A DNA stretch of 64,000 nt, taken from positions 61,813 through 125,812 of the forward strand of contig JADJYG010000020.1 of assembly GCA_016719895.1 (NCBI GenBank), given 5' to 3'. The position numbers and the translations under genes were made by a program. This stretch comes from Saprospirales bacterium (GTDB lineage: Bacteria; Bacteroidota; Bacteroidia; Chitinophagales; Saprospiraceae). This document shows, piece by piece, positions 26,312 to 36,390 of the stretch (the stretch's first letter is position 1; each line of letters starts with the position of its first letter). Under the pieces are notes generated by a model. It had not been told where the DNA came from, did no database searches, and was given only the letters and a program-made list of their open reading frames with translations.

Positions 26312-26563
26312 TTACTGGGGGGGGGCTGAAGGTTCCTGGTGCTGGTAGGGGGTGCGCAGGTGGGTTTGCAAGAATGTATTAATTGTTTCTTGCGACCAGC
26401 CCTTTTCCTCCCAGGTTTTATCAGCGAGTTGCACGACGCGTTGAAGTTTGAAGGCCAGTAAGATTTTTTTCAAATCGGCCAATTCAGCCTCCGACAGGTT
26501 GTCGGCAAGCAATTTCAGAATTTCGATCTGGGCGTTGCTCAATGAAGTTTCAGTCGGGTTCAT
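26312..26563 (-). CDS. Probable antitoxin partner of the PIN toxin
   Basis: An 83-residue protein that is mainly helical: LSNAQIEILKLLADNLSEAELADLKKILLAFKLQRVVQLADKTWEEKGWS. It matches no antitoxin DNA-binding fold that can be named with certainty, but its size, helix content and position directly before the PIN toxin gene fit a type II antitoxin. The ATG at 26563 lies after a TACTTTTG box; a second ATG at 26572 is almost on top of the box. The C-terminus ends in a Pro/Gln-rich tail coded by a G-rich tract, where length change by slippage is easy. Confidence 0.72.
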   Translation of the reverse strand: MNPTETSLSNAQIEILKLLADNLSEAELADLKKILLAFKLQRVVQLADKTWEEKGWSQETINTFLQTHLRTPYQHQEPSAPPQ

Positions 26564-26579
26564 AACATTCATTTTACCG

Positions 26580-26587
26580 CAAAAGTA
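26580..26587 (-). promoter_or_regulatory. TACTTTTG promoter box of the toxin-antitoxin operon
   Basis: TACTTTTG on the minus strand, 16 bases before the antitoxin ATG at 26563. Confidence 0.55.
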
Positions 26588-26691
26588 CGGATTTTTAGTC
26601 CAAATGCTTCGGTAGTGCGGGTGGAGTTGGGGTAAGGCCAAACTTTCCAATCAGCTTTATTGCATATGTACAGAGAGCCTAAAAAATGCGC

Positions 26692-27486
26692 TTACCAGAA
26701 TTTCACCCCGGCATTCAGGTACGTCTGCGCCATCTGGTTGAGCTGGCCCCAGGTAAACCCGCAGGCGCCGCATTCGTAGTACGACATGATGTTGCCCAGG
26801 TCCGGGTTGTAGTACTCGCCGTTGGCGTCGGTTTTGGTGTTGATAAACAGGCAGTCGGAGTTTACGTACAGCTCGAGCGGGTCGCCCGGCACGTAGGGGT
26901 CGGCGGGCGTGTCCACGATGCCGTCGCCGGCGGTGGTGGCGTTGGAGCCGTTCACCAGTTCGATGCCGTTGCCCTCGAAGGTATGCTTCAGGCTGAAAAA
27001 ATGGCCCATTTCATGGGCGATGGTGAGCACGTTGATGCAGGCTTTGCGGACGACGATGCCCGAGCCGAACGCATTGGCGATGCCGCTCAGGTCGGCCAGG
27101 CCGCAGGCGTCGATATCGCTGGTAAAATCGGTGACGAAATACATGTTGATGCGGAAGTCCGCATGGTATTTTGTTTTGATCTGCGGGATTTCAGTGGTCG
27201 GGTCTTCCAGCACGTCGTGCTGCCAGTTGTCGTGGTAGCGAAACTCGCAGACCTCAAAGGAGACGCAGATCGGCGCGAAGAAGGGGTTGATATCCTGGAT
27301 GGCCTGGGTGATGGCGGCTTCGGAAGCGCCCGGATTGCCGAGGCTGTCTTTAAAAATATGGGCGACGATGGTAAATTTTTTGTTCAAACAGGGCAAAGAC
27401 TCGTGTTGAAACGTGTAGCTCTGGGCCTCGATGGCACATGGAGCAATGGACAACAAGGCCAGAAGGGAAAATAAAATACGACGCAT
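26692..27486 (-). CDS. Secreted zinc metalloprotease, M43 (pappalysin/cytophagalysin) type
   Basis: A 264-residue secreted protease. Signal peptide MRRILFSLLALLSIAPCAIEA, then the catalytic domain with the extended zinc motif HEMGHFFSLKHTFEG (HExxHxxxLxH, third ligand His) and the Met-turn NIMSYY. Cysteine pairs (DACGLADLSG, SDCLF, YECGACG) fit the disulphides of M43 enzymes. No T9SS sorting tail is seen after the catalytic domain (NAGVKFW end), so secretion beyond the periplasm is not shown. The ATG at 27486 is chosen because it opens the signal peptide; the frame open upstream to 27597 is not. Confidence 0.88.
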   Translation of the reverse strand: MRRILFSLLALLSIAPCAIEAQSYTFQHESLPCLNKKFTIVAHIFKDSLGNPGASEAAITQAIQDINPFFAPICVSFEVCEFRYHDNWQHDVLEDPTTEIPQIKTKYHADFRINMYFVTDFTSDIDACGLADLSGIANAFGSGIVVRKACINVLTIAHEMGHFFSLKHTFEGNGIELVNGSNATTAGDGIVDTPADPYVPGDPLELYVNSDCLFINTKTDANGEYYNPDLGNIMSYYECGACGFTWGQLNQMAQTYLNAGVKFW

Positions 27487-27695
27487 AGCGCAAAGATGAA
27501 CGATAATTAAGAGCGGTTGAATTGTTTGGTGTTGGCAAATGTGGCAACTTTCCCGAAGATTTTTATGGCTACGAATGAGTTTGGTATTTTTTAGCACAAA
27601 AATGCCCTACTTTGGCACTCCCGAAACGCGGCCGGACGCCGGTCGCTGGATTCAAACACATTATACGTCAACGTCTTACCTGATCAACGCCTATT

Positions 27696-30600
27696 ATGCG
27701 GATAACCATAACCCTTCTGACGCTGTTTCAGAGTGTTTGGCTTTTTGCTCAAACCGCCAATGTCACCACCGGCTGCGCCCCGCTCGAAGTGAAGTTCACG
27801 CCCCCGCAGGGCGTCAGCACGTATTTCTGGAATTTTCAGGATGGCGGCGCGTCCAACCTGCCCAGCCCGTCGAATATTTTCACCACGCCCGGCACCTATG
27901 CAGTTGAATTCCGGGAAACGCCCACCGGGCCGATCGTCGGCACGGTGGCGGTCACCGTGTACCCCAAGCCGGCGCCCGGATTCACGGCGGTGCCTGAATC
28001 GGGTTGTATTCCGCTCACAGTAAAATTTACCGACACCACCCAGCTGGCCGGCGATATTCAAATCCTGGGCTACTCCTGGGTATTCGGCGATGGCGGGCCG
28101 GGTACGGGGCCGAATCCCACACATATTTACAACACCGTGGGCAACTTCACGGTATCGCTGGAACTCACGACCAACTACAGCACCTGCAACGTCACACAGG
28201 TTTTCCAAAACCGCATCCGCACCGGCATCAAGCCGCAGGTGGCGTTCACCACGGTTCCCTCGCCGGCCGCCGGCTGCGACCCACCCCTGAACGTTTCGTT
28301 TACCAATACCACCCAGGGCGGGTCCGGCACCCTGACCTACACCTGGAATTTTGGCAATGGCAACACCTCCACGCTGGTCGACCCGCCGGCTCAAACGTAT
28401 ACACAAACGGGCGCCTACACCGTTACCCTGACCGCCTCCGACGCTGTCGGTTGTTCGGCCAGTATCACCCGGCCCGTGAATATCGGGCACCCCGTAGCCG
28501 ATTTTGTCGTGCCCGACACCATTTGCCTGGGCGACACGATCAGCATGCAAAATACCTCAGCTATCGGCAGTTATGCCTGGAATTTCGGCCCCTTTGCCAC
28601 GCCGGCAACTTCGCAGCAGCAAAATCCGAAGGTGACCTTTACCGTTTCCGGACTTCAAACCATTACGCTGGTAGTCACTACTGCCGGTAATTGCAGCAGC
28701 ACCGCCACCAAACAGATTTTTGTAGACGAGGCAAACGCCAATTTTACCGTAGCGCCAAAATATTCCTGCAGCGACCCTACTGTATTTGCACTCAACGCCA
28801 GCTCGCCGCTCGCCAGCCAATGGTCCTGGACGTTTAGCGACAGCACAACCTCCAATATTAAAAATCCCGTATTTACCTGGACCGCACCCGACATCTCCGG
28901 CTATACACACCTCGGCCTTTGGCTGGACACCATCCGCCTCACCGTGACCAACCCCTCGGGCTGCAGCGCCGAATTTATCCGGATCGATTCTATCTGGCGC
29001 CCCAACGCCCGTTTTGTGCCCGACCGGCAGCACGGCTGCGTTCCCCTCACGGTTGTATTTGCCGACAGCAGTATTTCCAACGAGCCTATCGTGCAGTGGA
29101 CCTGGTTGTTCGACGACGGCAGCGCACCCCTGGTCAATACCAATAACAACCCGGCGACGCACACCTTCACCACACCGGGCGATTACAACGTCCGGCTCGT
29201 TATCCGCAACAGCGCCGGCTGTATTGACACCTCCTATTCCATCCTGATCGAGGCCGGCGTACCAATTCCGGGCGATTTTACAGCCGACAAATTTGCCGTT
29301 TGCCCCGGCGATACGGTGCAGTTCACCAACCTGACTACCGATCCCAGGGTGGATGGCTGGCATTTTTCTTCCGATAGCGACCGCCAGTGGCATTGTTTTC
29401 AGGAAGACAACCCAAGCTGGGTATATAACAGCGAAACCGGCTCGTTATCCGTTTCGCTCACCACAGAATACAACGGTTGTTTTTCCACGGTAACTAAAGA
29501 AGAATTCATCCAGGTCAAGGGCCCGATTGCCCAGCTGCATTATAAAACAACTTGTGAAAATACCCTGGAGTTTGATTTTACCGACGAAAGTCATGGCGCC
29601 ACACAGGTAACCTGGTACCTCGGCAATGGCGACAGCACCCTGCAAAACACTTTTTCGTACCCATACGCCGCACCAGGCGCCTACACCGTTATCCTGAAAG
29701 CAGAAAACCCGCTTACCGGATGCCCGGTTTCCTACGACAGCGCCACGGTGTATGCCACTAATCTGGTGGCGATGTGCGAAATCCCCGACACGGTGTGCGG
29801 CGGCGAACCCATCAATCTGGACGCGCGCAAGTCGTTGGGCGTCAATGCAGTTTGCTTTAAAGGCTACACCTGGTATTTCTCCTGGCAGCGCCCGATCCGC
29901 ACGGACAAGGATACGCTGGAGTTTTTGGTAGGCCCTTCAGGCGATCAGACCATTTGCCTCGAAGTGGAAGACATCAATGGCTGCAAAGACACGGTTAAAA
30001 AGGACATCGTGATCTACAACCGGTACCCGCAGATAAAAGCCAGCGACAACCTGATCTGTATACCGGGCACGGTTTCGTTCACTGACCTGAGCTCGGCCGA
30101 CGTGCCGATCGTCAGTTGGGAATGGGACTTCGGCGACAACTCACCCAAAAGCACGGATCAGAATCCGACACATACGTACACAACACCACCGCCAAACGGG
30201 CAGTTCTTCACGGTCAACCTCATCTTCATGGATGAACAGGGCTGCCCCGGCACGGCGACCATCAACATTAATGTCTACAAGCCCGTCAGCAATATTCTGA
30301 CCCTGCCGCAACCGGCGAATATATGCGAAGGGCAAAGCGTGGCGTTTGCCGCCACCGACTTTACGGCCGGCGGCTCCAGCTTGTCGTGGAAATGGAACTT
30401 CGGCAACGGCAATACCGCCACCGGCCAGGGCGCCAATCAAATTTTCGATACGCCGGGGCAATATCTGGTCAAACTCGTGTATACCGAAATCGCCACCGGC
30501 TGTAAAGATTCCACGACCACCCCAGTGAACGTACAGGGCTATCCGCAGGCCAATTTCGCTTCCAACGTGGATGGCCAAAACATCATTTGCTATCCGCAAA

Positions 30601-32057
30601 ACATGGAATTGAACAACACCACGGTAGCAGGAAGCCAGGTATCGGTGTTCTGGAATTTGGGCAACGGGATCACCCAAAGCGGTAACCAGGCCTTTACGGC
30701 ATTCCCCACACCCGGTACATACGCCATTACGCTGACTGCCACCACCTCTTTCGGTTGCAGCGACGATACCACGCGCTCGTTTACGGTGGTTGGACCGTTG
30801 GGCAAATTCACGCTTGACAAAAATGAAATTTGCAAGGGCGGCACTGTCACGTTTACCCTGAAAGATACGACGAGCGTCAGCACCTGGTCCTGGTCGTTTG
30901 GCGACGGTACCCCGACCGTCTTCAACCAAAACCCCGTTACCCACCAGTTCAACTTCCAGCCGCCGAGCAACGTGACGGTTGTCAAGTTGATCCTCGTCGG
31001 CGAAGACGCGGCCTGCACGGCCCCGCCCTTCCAGTTGCCAGTGTATTTCTCACCGGTCAAAGCCGACTTTGAACAGGCGTCTACCGGTTGTGCGGGCGCC
31101 TCCATCGCGTTCAACAATACCTCTATTCAGGCGGACCTGTCCAGCTGGCGCTTTGGCGACGGGGCCACTTCGCTCTTGCTCAACCCAGACCATATCTATG
31201 CGGCAGAAGGCAATTACATGGTGACGCTGACCGTGACGGACCTGCCGCTGGGCTGCGTCGATTCTATAACAAAAACGATTTCCATCACCGGCATCCCCGA
31301 TTTGAAACTGTTTGGCGCAACGACTATTTGCCCGAACGACACGGCCATGATCGGCGTGGAATCGCCGCAGTTAACCGATGCCACCTTCATTTGGTCGCCG
31401 GCAAACCTGGTCGTGGCGCCGAAAGACGAAGCTATCGTGAAAGTAGTGCCCACCCAAACCACCACCTTTACCGTAAAAGTCATCGACAACCAGGGTTGCC
31501 AGGACCAGGCGGATGTGACCATTACCATACCGACAGCATACATGGGCGCCCAAAACCTGGACACCATTGTCGGCAAAGGCTCGGATGTCACCTTGCCGGT
31601 CACCTACAACCCGCAATATTCCTTTACCTGGTCGCCTCTGCCGGGTCCGCAAGGCGATCCGCCGGTGTGGATGGACATGGATTCCTCGCGGGTGGACACC
31701 CTTTTCGCGACAGATTTGTTCAACTGCACCGAAAGTGTGTTCACGTTCAAAATCCTGGTCGCGCCCGAAAAAGTCTTTGCGCCCAATGCCTTTACCCCCG
31801 ATAGCGACGGCAACAACGATACGTTCCTGCTGTTGGCCGACGGCGAGGAGGCGTTGGTGCGGATCGTCGCGCTGAAAGTATACAGCCGTTGGGGCCAGCT
31901 GATGTATGAAGGCGCCGGCCCGCTCGGTACTACTGGCTGGGATGGCCGCAGCGATGGCAAGGAAGCGCCCTCCGACGTGTATGCCTGGGTGGCGGAAGTG
32001 GAATTCCTGACCGGACGGCGCGTTACGCTCAAAGGCGACCTGACCCTGCTTCGCTGA
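27696..32057 (+). CDS. Giant PKD-repeat protein with gliding-type C-terminal domain
   Basis: A 1453-residue exported protein. Signal peptide MRITITLLTLFQSVWLFAQ, then about 13-14 immunoglobulin-like PKD domains, each with the WxFGDG/WNFGNG mark (for example YSWVFGDGGPGTGPNPTHIY, WEWDFGDNSP, SWSFGDGTP, WRFGDGATS), and a gliding-motility-type C-terminal domain (CHU_C, type B sorting): FAPNAFTPDSDGNNDTF ... VYSRWGQLMYEG ... WDGRSDGKEAPSDVYAW. Such proteins leave by type IX secretion and act at the cell surface in adhesion or matrix binding. Followed at once by a hairpin. A second, larger relative lies at 43742-49372. Confidence 0.92.
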   Translation: MRITITLLTLFQSVWLFAQTANVTTGCAPLEVKFTPPQGVSTYFWNFQDGGASNLPSPSNIFTTPGTYAVEFRETPTGPIVGTVAVTVYPKPAPGFTAVPESGCIPLTVKFTDTTQLAGDIQILGYSWVFGDGGPGTGPNPTHIYNTVGNFTVSLELTTNYSTCNVTQVFQNRIRTGIKPQVAFTTVPSPAAGCDPPLNVSFTNTTQGGSGTLTYTWNFGNGNTSTLVDPPAQTYTQTGAYTVTLTASDAVGCSASITRPVNIGHPVADFVVPDTICLGDTISMQNTSAIGSYAWNFGPFATPATSQQQNPKVTFTVSGLQTITLVVTTAGNCSSTATKQIFVDEANANFTVAPKYSCSDPTVFALNASSPLASQWSWTFSDSTTSNIKNPVFTWTAPDISGYTHLGLWLDTIRLTVTNPSGCSAEFIRIDSIWRPNARFVPDRQHGCVPLTVVFADSSISNEPIVQWTWLFDDGSAPLVNTNNNPATHTFTTPGDYNVRLVIRNSAGCIDTSYSILIEAGVPIPGDFTADKFAVCPGDTVQFTNLTTDPRVDGWHFSSDSDRQWHCFQEDNPSWVYNSETGSLSVSLTTEYNGCFSTVTKEEFIQVKGPIAQLHYKTTCENTLEFDFTDESHGATQVTWYLGNGDSTLQNTFSYPYAAPGAYTVILKAENPLTGCPVSYDSATVYATNLVAMCEIPDTVCGGEPINLDARKSLGVNAVCFKGYTWYFSWQRPIRTDKDTLEFLVGPSGDQTICLEVEDINGCKDTVKKDIVIYNRYPQIKASDNLICIPGTVSFTDLSSADVPIVSWEWDFGDNSPKSTDQNPTHTYTTPPPNGQFFTVNLIFMDEQGCPGTATININVYKPVSNILTLPQPANICEGQSVAFAATDFTAGGSSLSWKWNFGNGNTATGQGANQIFDTPGQYLVKLVYTEIATGCKDSTTTPVNVQGYPQANFASNVDGQNIICYPQNMELNNTTVAGSQVSVFWNLGNGITQSGNQAFTAFPTPGTYAITLTATTSFGCSDDTTRSFTVVGPLGKFTLDKNEICKGGTVTFTLKDTTSVSTWSWSFGDGTPTVFNQNPVTHQFNFQPPSNVTVVKLILVGEDAACTAPPFQLPVYFSPVKADFEQASTGCAGASIAFNNTSIQADLSSWRFGDGATSLLLNPDHIYAAEGNYMVTLTVTDLPLGCVDSITKTISITGIPDLKLFGATTICPNDTAMIGVESPQLTDATFIWSPANLVVAPKDEAIVKVVPTQTTTFTVKVIDNQGCQDQADVTITIPTAYMGAQNLDTIVGKGSDVTLPVTYNPQYSFTWSPLPGPQGDPPVWMDMDSSRVDTLFATDLFNCTESVFTFKILVAPEKVFAPNAFTPDSDGNNDTFLLLADGEEALVRIVALKVYSRWGQLMYEGAGPLGTTGWDGRSDGKEAPSDVYAWVAEVEFLTGRRVTLKGDLTLLR

Positions 32058-32220
32058 GAAACCGTCTGAAAACCCCCAACGAGCGATAAGGCGTATCTTT
32101 CGCCGCCATGCAGCGGCTATTTTTGCGGCAATAGGACAAGACTATTCCCTTAAAAATGAGCCTTGCCTGACACCAAAACCTACACCTTCTCGCCTCGCTG
32201 GGGGTTTTCAGACGGTTTCT
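32057..32220. terminator. 27-bp inverted repeat with CCGTCTGAAAACCCC stem, probable terminator
   Basis: Arms 32057-32083 and 32194-32220 pair with one mismatch across a 110-base loop. The left arm begins at the stop codon of the PKD gene. The stem core is that of the 3867-3916 hairpin. The loop has no gene. Whether the wide loop still terminates transcription is not certain; it could be a small mobile element inserted in a hairpin. Confidence 0.6.
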
Positions 32221-32344
32221 GAGGGGGCCCGTCCGGCCCGGCGCCTGGCTAGCGGAAAGCGGCCATCCTGTAGTTTGCCCGCCCACCGCCGCGTGGCCCG
32301 GGCAGAAGGCTGTCCGAAAAGAAACACAGTTCCGGCTGCTTGCC

Positions 32345-32352
32345 TATATTTG
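32345..32352 (+). promoter_or_regulatory. TATATTTG promoter box of fabI
   Basis: TATATTTG fits TAnnTTTG and lies 31 bases before the fabI ATG at 32383. Confidence 0.6.
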
Positions 32353-32382
32353 CCGCTCATTTATCAATTACGCCATCACTCA

Positions 32383-33174
32383 ATGATCCTGAACGGAAAA
32401 AAAGGCGTCATTTTCGGCGCACTCGACCATCAAAGTATCGCCTGGAAAGTAGCGGAGCGCTGTGTGGAGGAAGGCGCTCAAATCGTACTGACCAATGCCC
32501 CGGTCGCCATGCGCATGGGTGAAATCAACGCCCTGGCTGAAAAATGCAAGGCGCCGGTCATCGCCGCAGACGCGACCTCCATGGAAGACCTGGAACAGCT
32601 GTTTCAAAAAAGCATGGACCACTTTGGCGGCAAGGCCGACTTTGTATTGCACTCCATCGGCATGTCGGTAAACGTCCGCAAAGGCAAGACGTACACCGAC
32701 CTGAACTACGAATGGATGCAAAAAACCTTCGACGTCAGCGCCGTTTCTTTTCACCGGGTGATGCATACGCTGTGGAAAATGGATGCGATCAATGATTGGG
32801 GCAGTATTGTGGCCCTGAGCTACATCGCCGCACAACGCGTATTCCCTGACTATTCTGAAATGGCGGAATCCAAGGCGCTGCTGGAATCGTTCGCCCGCAG
32901 TTTTGGCTACCACCTCGGCACCGCCAAACACGTACGCGTGAACACTATTTCACAGTCGCCTACCAAAACGACGGCGGGTCAGGGCGTGAAAGGTTTCGCG
33001 GAGTTTTACGACTATGCCGACAAGATGTCGCCCCTGGGCAACGCCCCGGCGGAAGCCTGCGCCGATTATTGCATAGCCATGTTCAGCGACCTGACCCGTT
33101 ACGTAACGATGCAAAACCTGTTCCACGACGGCGGCTTTTCCACCATGGGCATGAATCCCGCCCTGGTGCAATAA
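32383..33174 (+). CDS. fabI: Enoyl-[acyl-carrier-protein] reductase (NADH)
   Basis: A 263-residue FabI, the last step of each fatty-acid elongation cycle. The dinucleotide site is GVIFGALDHQSIAWKVAER (GxxxxxSIAxxxA), the catalytic pair is in FPDYSEMAESKALLE (Tyr-x6-Lys), and the HSIGMS and SQSPTKT blocks and the C-terminal GFSTMGMNPAL are present. The ATG at 32383 is chosen because it lies behind the promoter box and opens with MILNGKKGVIFGA, the family start. Cytoplasmic, FASII pathway. Confidence 0.94.
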   Translation: MILNGKKGVIFGALDHQSIAWKVAERCVEEGAQIVLTNAPVAMRMGEINALAEKCKAPVIAADATSMEDLEQLFQKSMDHFGGKADFVLHSIGMSVNVRKGKTYTDLNYEWMQKTFDVSAVSFHRVMHTLWKMDAINDWGSIVALSYIAAQRVFPDYSEMAESKALLESFARSFGYHLGTAKHVRVNTISQSPTKTTAGQGVKGFAEFYDYADKMSPLGNAPAEACADYCIAMFSDLTRYVTMQNLFHDGGFSTMGMNPALVQ

Positions 33175-33216
33175 GCGCCCGGGCAACGCCGGGGCGTTTT
33201 GTACGTTCCTTGAAAA

Positions 33217-35274
33217 ATGCACTTCATTTTGACGCGTCAAATTTTCAAAAAAAACCTGGAGCGAATCCGGATGCGCGCCGGAAACGGGTTGGCAAACCTG
33301 GTTTTTTCAGCCGGCGCCGTGCTGCTGGCTGCCTGGCCGGCCGGCGCCCAGCTCCCGGAAGCCGCCAGCAGCACAGCGCAGGTGATCGAGCCGTTCAGGC
33401 CGGACACCACGCCGTTTTTTTATACCCTGGCGCTGACGCCCGAGCGGACGCACCCGGCTGCCGATACCTTGCCGGATGCCGCTTTCCGGATGTACGACCC
33501 GGCCCGGCAGCAGGCTATCGATTGGGGTACCCTGGGCAATACGGGCGCCCCGGCGCGCCCCTTGCTCTTCCAGACGCCGGCCCGCCTCGGCTTCGACGCC
33601 GGAACGCATGCATTCGATCTGTACCAACTGCAGCCCGCCGGCCTGCAATTTTTCCGCCATACCCGCTCGTTTACCGACCTGTACTTTTCGCAGGGCAAGG
33701 TGCAAAACGACAACCTGCTCCGCGCGCGGTTTTCCCGCACCTTTTCTGGAGGGCTCAACTTTTCGCTGGACTACTGCCTCTTCAACCACCTTGGCCAGTA
33801 CCGCTACCAGGCCGTCAAACACACTTCCCTGGCCCTGGGCGTCTGGTATCCGGCCAGTCCGCGCTATGAGTTTTTTTTCATCTATGCCAAAAATACCGAC
33901 AAGCAGCAGGAAAACGGCGGTATCGCAACAGATACGGTGTTTGGCGGCGGGCAGTTCAGCGGCCCGATCGACGCTGCCGTGCGGCTACCCGACCAACAAG
34001 CGCTAACCCGGCAGGCCAACTGGTCATTGCACTGGACCCAACACCTGAAGTTCGCCGGCACCCGCGACAGCCTGCCCGGCAAACGCGTGCTCCGCGCCAC
34101 CCACAGCGCACAATGGGCCCGGCACACGTCCAAATTTTCCGATCCCGGCAGCACGCCGGGATCCGGCTTGCGCCTCGACTCCCTGTTTTTCGACACCTTC
34201 CTGGTGGACCGGCGCGGGATACGGCACTACTGGGCATTGGACCGGCTGGACAACTCCCTCGTACTCAAAACATTCAAGTCCAGCACGCCCGGACGCCCCA
34301 GCGATGAACTGGCCCTGGGCCTCCGCCATTCCCTGTTCATCTGGAAACAGGAGCCTTTGGCCGATTCTGTATTTTCCAACCTGTTTCTTTCCGGGGCCCT
34401 CGCTCTGACCCCCTCCGACCGGTTTGCCTTCCAGGCGCAGGGGTATCTGGGTGTTCTGGCCAATTTTGGTGAATACCAGGTGCAGGGCGATCTGAAAATC
34501 GGACTGGGGAAAGCCGGCGAATTGCGCGCCAGCCTCATCAGCCAACGCTATCCGGCAGCTATGCTGAGCCGGCGGCTGTTTGTAAGTCAGCGGCTGATAT
34601 GGCAAAATGACGTTGAAAAACCGGTGGAAACCGCGCTATCCGCCACTTATGCCCTGCCCCTTATCGGGCTGGAAGCGACCGCAAAAACACAGCTGGTCAA
34701 CAACTACCTGTATTACGACCAGGCGGGTATGGCCACGCAAACAACGGCGCCGCTGCAGGTGCTGCAGATCCTGCTGCGCGAACAACTGAAGGTAGGCTGG
34801 CTGCGGATCGACAACACCGTGGCCCTGCAACGCGCCAACCGCGCCGATGTGCTGCGGTTGCCGGAGTGGTTCACCAAAAACAGCCTGTATTTTTCGGGCC
34901 GTATTTTCCGGAAAAAGATGTTGTTGGAAACCGGCGTCGATTTCCGGCTCAACGGCGAATTCAACCCCGACGCTTACCAACCCGTGACGGCGCAGTTTCA
35001 CCTGCAGGACTCCCTGACGGCCAAGCCCTATCCCTGGCTGGATGTTTTCCTGGCCTGCAAAGTCCAGTCGTTCCGCTTTTTTATCCGGTATGAAAATGTC
35101 TCTGCCCTTTGGGACGACCAAACGGTATTTTATCAAACGGCGCGCTATCCGCAACCCTTCGGCGCCTTGCGCATCGGCATCGGCTGGCGTTTTCTGGACG
35201 ACAACCGGGAGCAGCCGTCCCGGTCATCCCCCTCGCCTGCCGAAACCGGCGGACGCCCCCTGGGCAATTTTTAG
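33217..35274 (+). CDS. Putative outer-membrane porin (PF14121-like)
   Basis: A 685-residue protein that fits the Bacteroidota 'putative porin' family. A signal peptide near MRAGNGLANLVFSAGAVLLAAWPAGAQ suggests the real start may be the ATG at 33271. The body opens with a region FYTLALTPERTH and AFRMYDPARQQA, followed by many amphipathic beta strands with aromatic ends (SFTDLYFSQGKVQNDNLLRARFS, LNFSLDYCLFNHLGQYRY, PSRFAF...). It ends in strands AFGALRIGIGWRFLDDN and a short Ser/Pro tail. Substrate unknown. Located between fabI and a metalloprotease-like gene on the other strand. Confidence 0.8.
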   Translation: MHFILTRQIFKKNLERIRMRAGNGLANLVFSAGAVLLAAWPAGAQLPEAASSTAQVIEPFRPDTTPFFYTLALTPERTHPAADTLPDAAFRMYDPARQQAIDWGTLGNTGAPARPLLFQTPARLGFDAGTHAFDLYQLQPAGLQFFRHTRSFTDLYFSQGKVQNDNLLRARFSRTFSGGLNFSLDYCLFNHLGQYRYQAVKHTSLALGVWYPASPRYEFFFIYAKNTDKQQENGGIATDTVFGGGQFSGPIDAAVRLPDQQALTRQANWSLHWTQHLKFAGTRDSLPGKRVLRATHSAQWARHTSKFSDPGSTPGSGLRLDSLFFDTFLVDRRGIRHYWALDRLDNSLVLKTFKSSTPGRPSDELALGLRHSLFIWKQEPLADSVFSNLFLSGALALTPSDRFAFQAQGYLGVLANFGEYQVQGDLKIGLGKAGELRASLISQRYPAAMLSRRLFVSQRLIWQNDVEKPVETALSATYALPLIGLEATAKTQLVNNYLYYDQAGMATQTTAPLQVLQILLREQLKVGWLRIDNTVALQRANRADVLRLPEWFTKNSLYFSGRIFRKKMLLETGVDFRLNGEFNPDAYQPVTAQFHLQDSLTAKPYPWLDVFLACKVQSFRFFIRYENVSALWDDQTVFYQTARYPQPFGALRIGIGWRFLDDNREQPSRSSPSPAETGGRPLGNF

Positions 35275-35281
35275 CAGCCGT

Positions 35282-36331
35282 TCAATCTTTGAGCACCGCT
35301 TCGATGTCTGCCAGCAGTTTTTTGCCTTCTTCCGAAAATTTCGCGGTGAACGCCGGATTGCGTTTGCCTTGCATCAGGAAGGAAAAATTGTCGGCCAGGA
35401 CCTCATCCGGATGGATGATATAGCCCGTATTGTCTTTGATTTGCTGGAAAAAATCGGGCAGTTCGCGCAGGTTGAGCGTACTGGAATAACCGTCGGGGCC
35501 GGTCAAAACGCGCCAATAGCCATTTTCCGCCGGTTCGATCTGGTACAAATTGAATTCGACATAGGCAAAAAAGGTGCGCTTGCCCGGCTTGTACCCCAGG
35601 TGGTTGGAATAAAGCACGGGGATGGCATCAATCGACTGTCCGTTTGCCTGTTTCAGGCTGATTTTTTGGGCAAAATCGACGCCGTCGGGGTTGTACAGCA
35701 CCCGCACGGCCAGGCTGTCGGGCAGTTGCAGGCGGTCGAGGCCGATGTGTTCGAACCCGATCAGGCGATACAGGCGGGCGCGTTTGGCGGGGTTCAGGCG
35801 GGAATAAACATGGAAAAGTTCGTGAAACATGGTATTGAAAAAGGCCTCCCGCATATCCATGCCGAGCATATCGGAGGGGATAACAATGGTGTTTTCCCGG
35901 GTATAATACACCGACTTGCCGTAGTGCCCCCCTTTGGTTTTGATCAGGATAAGGGTGTCGGGAAAAATATCGCTGGCTACCTCCCGGCAGGTGTTGAATA
36001 TTTCCTGCATGACACCAGCAGCCATGACCGATTCTTCCGGGGCAAAAGAAGCCACGTCGCGGCGCAAATAATCCCGATAGGCGGGCAGCAGTTCGGCCCG
36101 GGACTGGCCGGCCAGGGGTTGTTTCATCTGAATCGACATTTCGGAGGCCGTCACGCGTTCAAAAAACCGGTCGGTAGCGTCCTGCAACAATACGTGAGAA
36201 GCCTGTGCGCTATCCAGCAATACAAGTGTATAGCCGTCGCCCAGGGTAAGCGAATGGATATTTATAGCCTTTTGTGCCGTGCAGGAGAAGGCTAAAAGCA
36301 GGCTGATCAGGGGCAAAATGGTACGATGCAT
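35282..36331 (-). CDS. Exported protein with HELFH zinc-metalloprotease motif
   Basis: A 349-residue protein with a signal peptide ending near LLAFSCTAQ (the Cys could also make it a lipoprotein). The stretch AFFNTMFHELFHVYSRLNP holds HExxH, the zinc motif of metallopeptidases; the third ligand would be a downstream Glu or His such as in LIGFEHIGLDR, 18-20 residues on. No peptidase family can be named with certainty. The ATG at 36331 opens the signal peptide; the frame continues upstream but without support. It converges with the porin gene. Confidence 0.72.
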   Translation of the reverse strand: MHRTILPLISLLLAFSCTAQKAINIHSLTLGDGYTLVLLDSAQASHVLLQDATDRFFERVTASEMSIQMKQPLAGQSRAELLPAYRDYLRRDVASFAPEESVMAAGVMQEIFNTCREVASDIFPDTLILIKTKGGHYGKSVYYTRENTIVIPSDMLGMDMREAFFNTMFHELFHVYSRLNPAKRARLYRLIGFEHIGLDRLQLPDSLAVRVLYNPDGVDFAQKISLKQANGQSIDAIPVLYSNHLGYKPGKRTFFAYVEFNLYQIEPAENGYWRVLTGPDGYSSTLNLRELPDFFQQIKDNTGYIIHPDEVLADNFSFLMQGKRNPAFTAKFSEEGKKLLADIEAVLKD

Positions 36332-36390
36332 AGGAAGGTATTGAGTGTCAAAAAAAGAGTAGCGGCGCAAAGAACGCATAAAAATCCCGC

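Noticed and set aside
33069..33869. 266-codon plus-strand frame across fabI end and porin start
   Set aside because: Covers two real genes in another frame and has no sensible start or domain.
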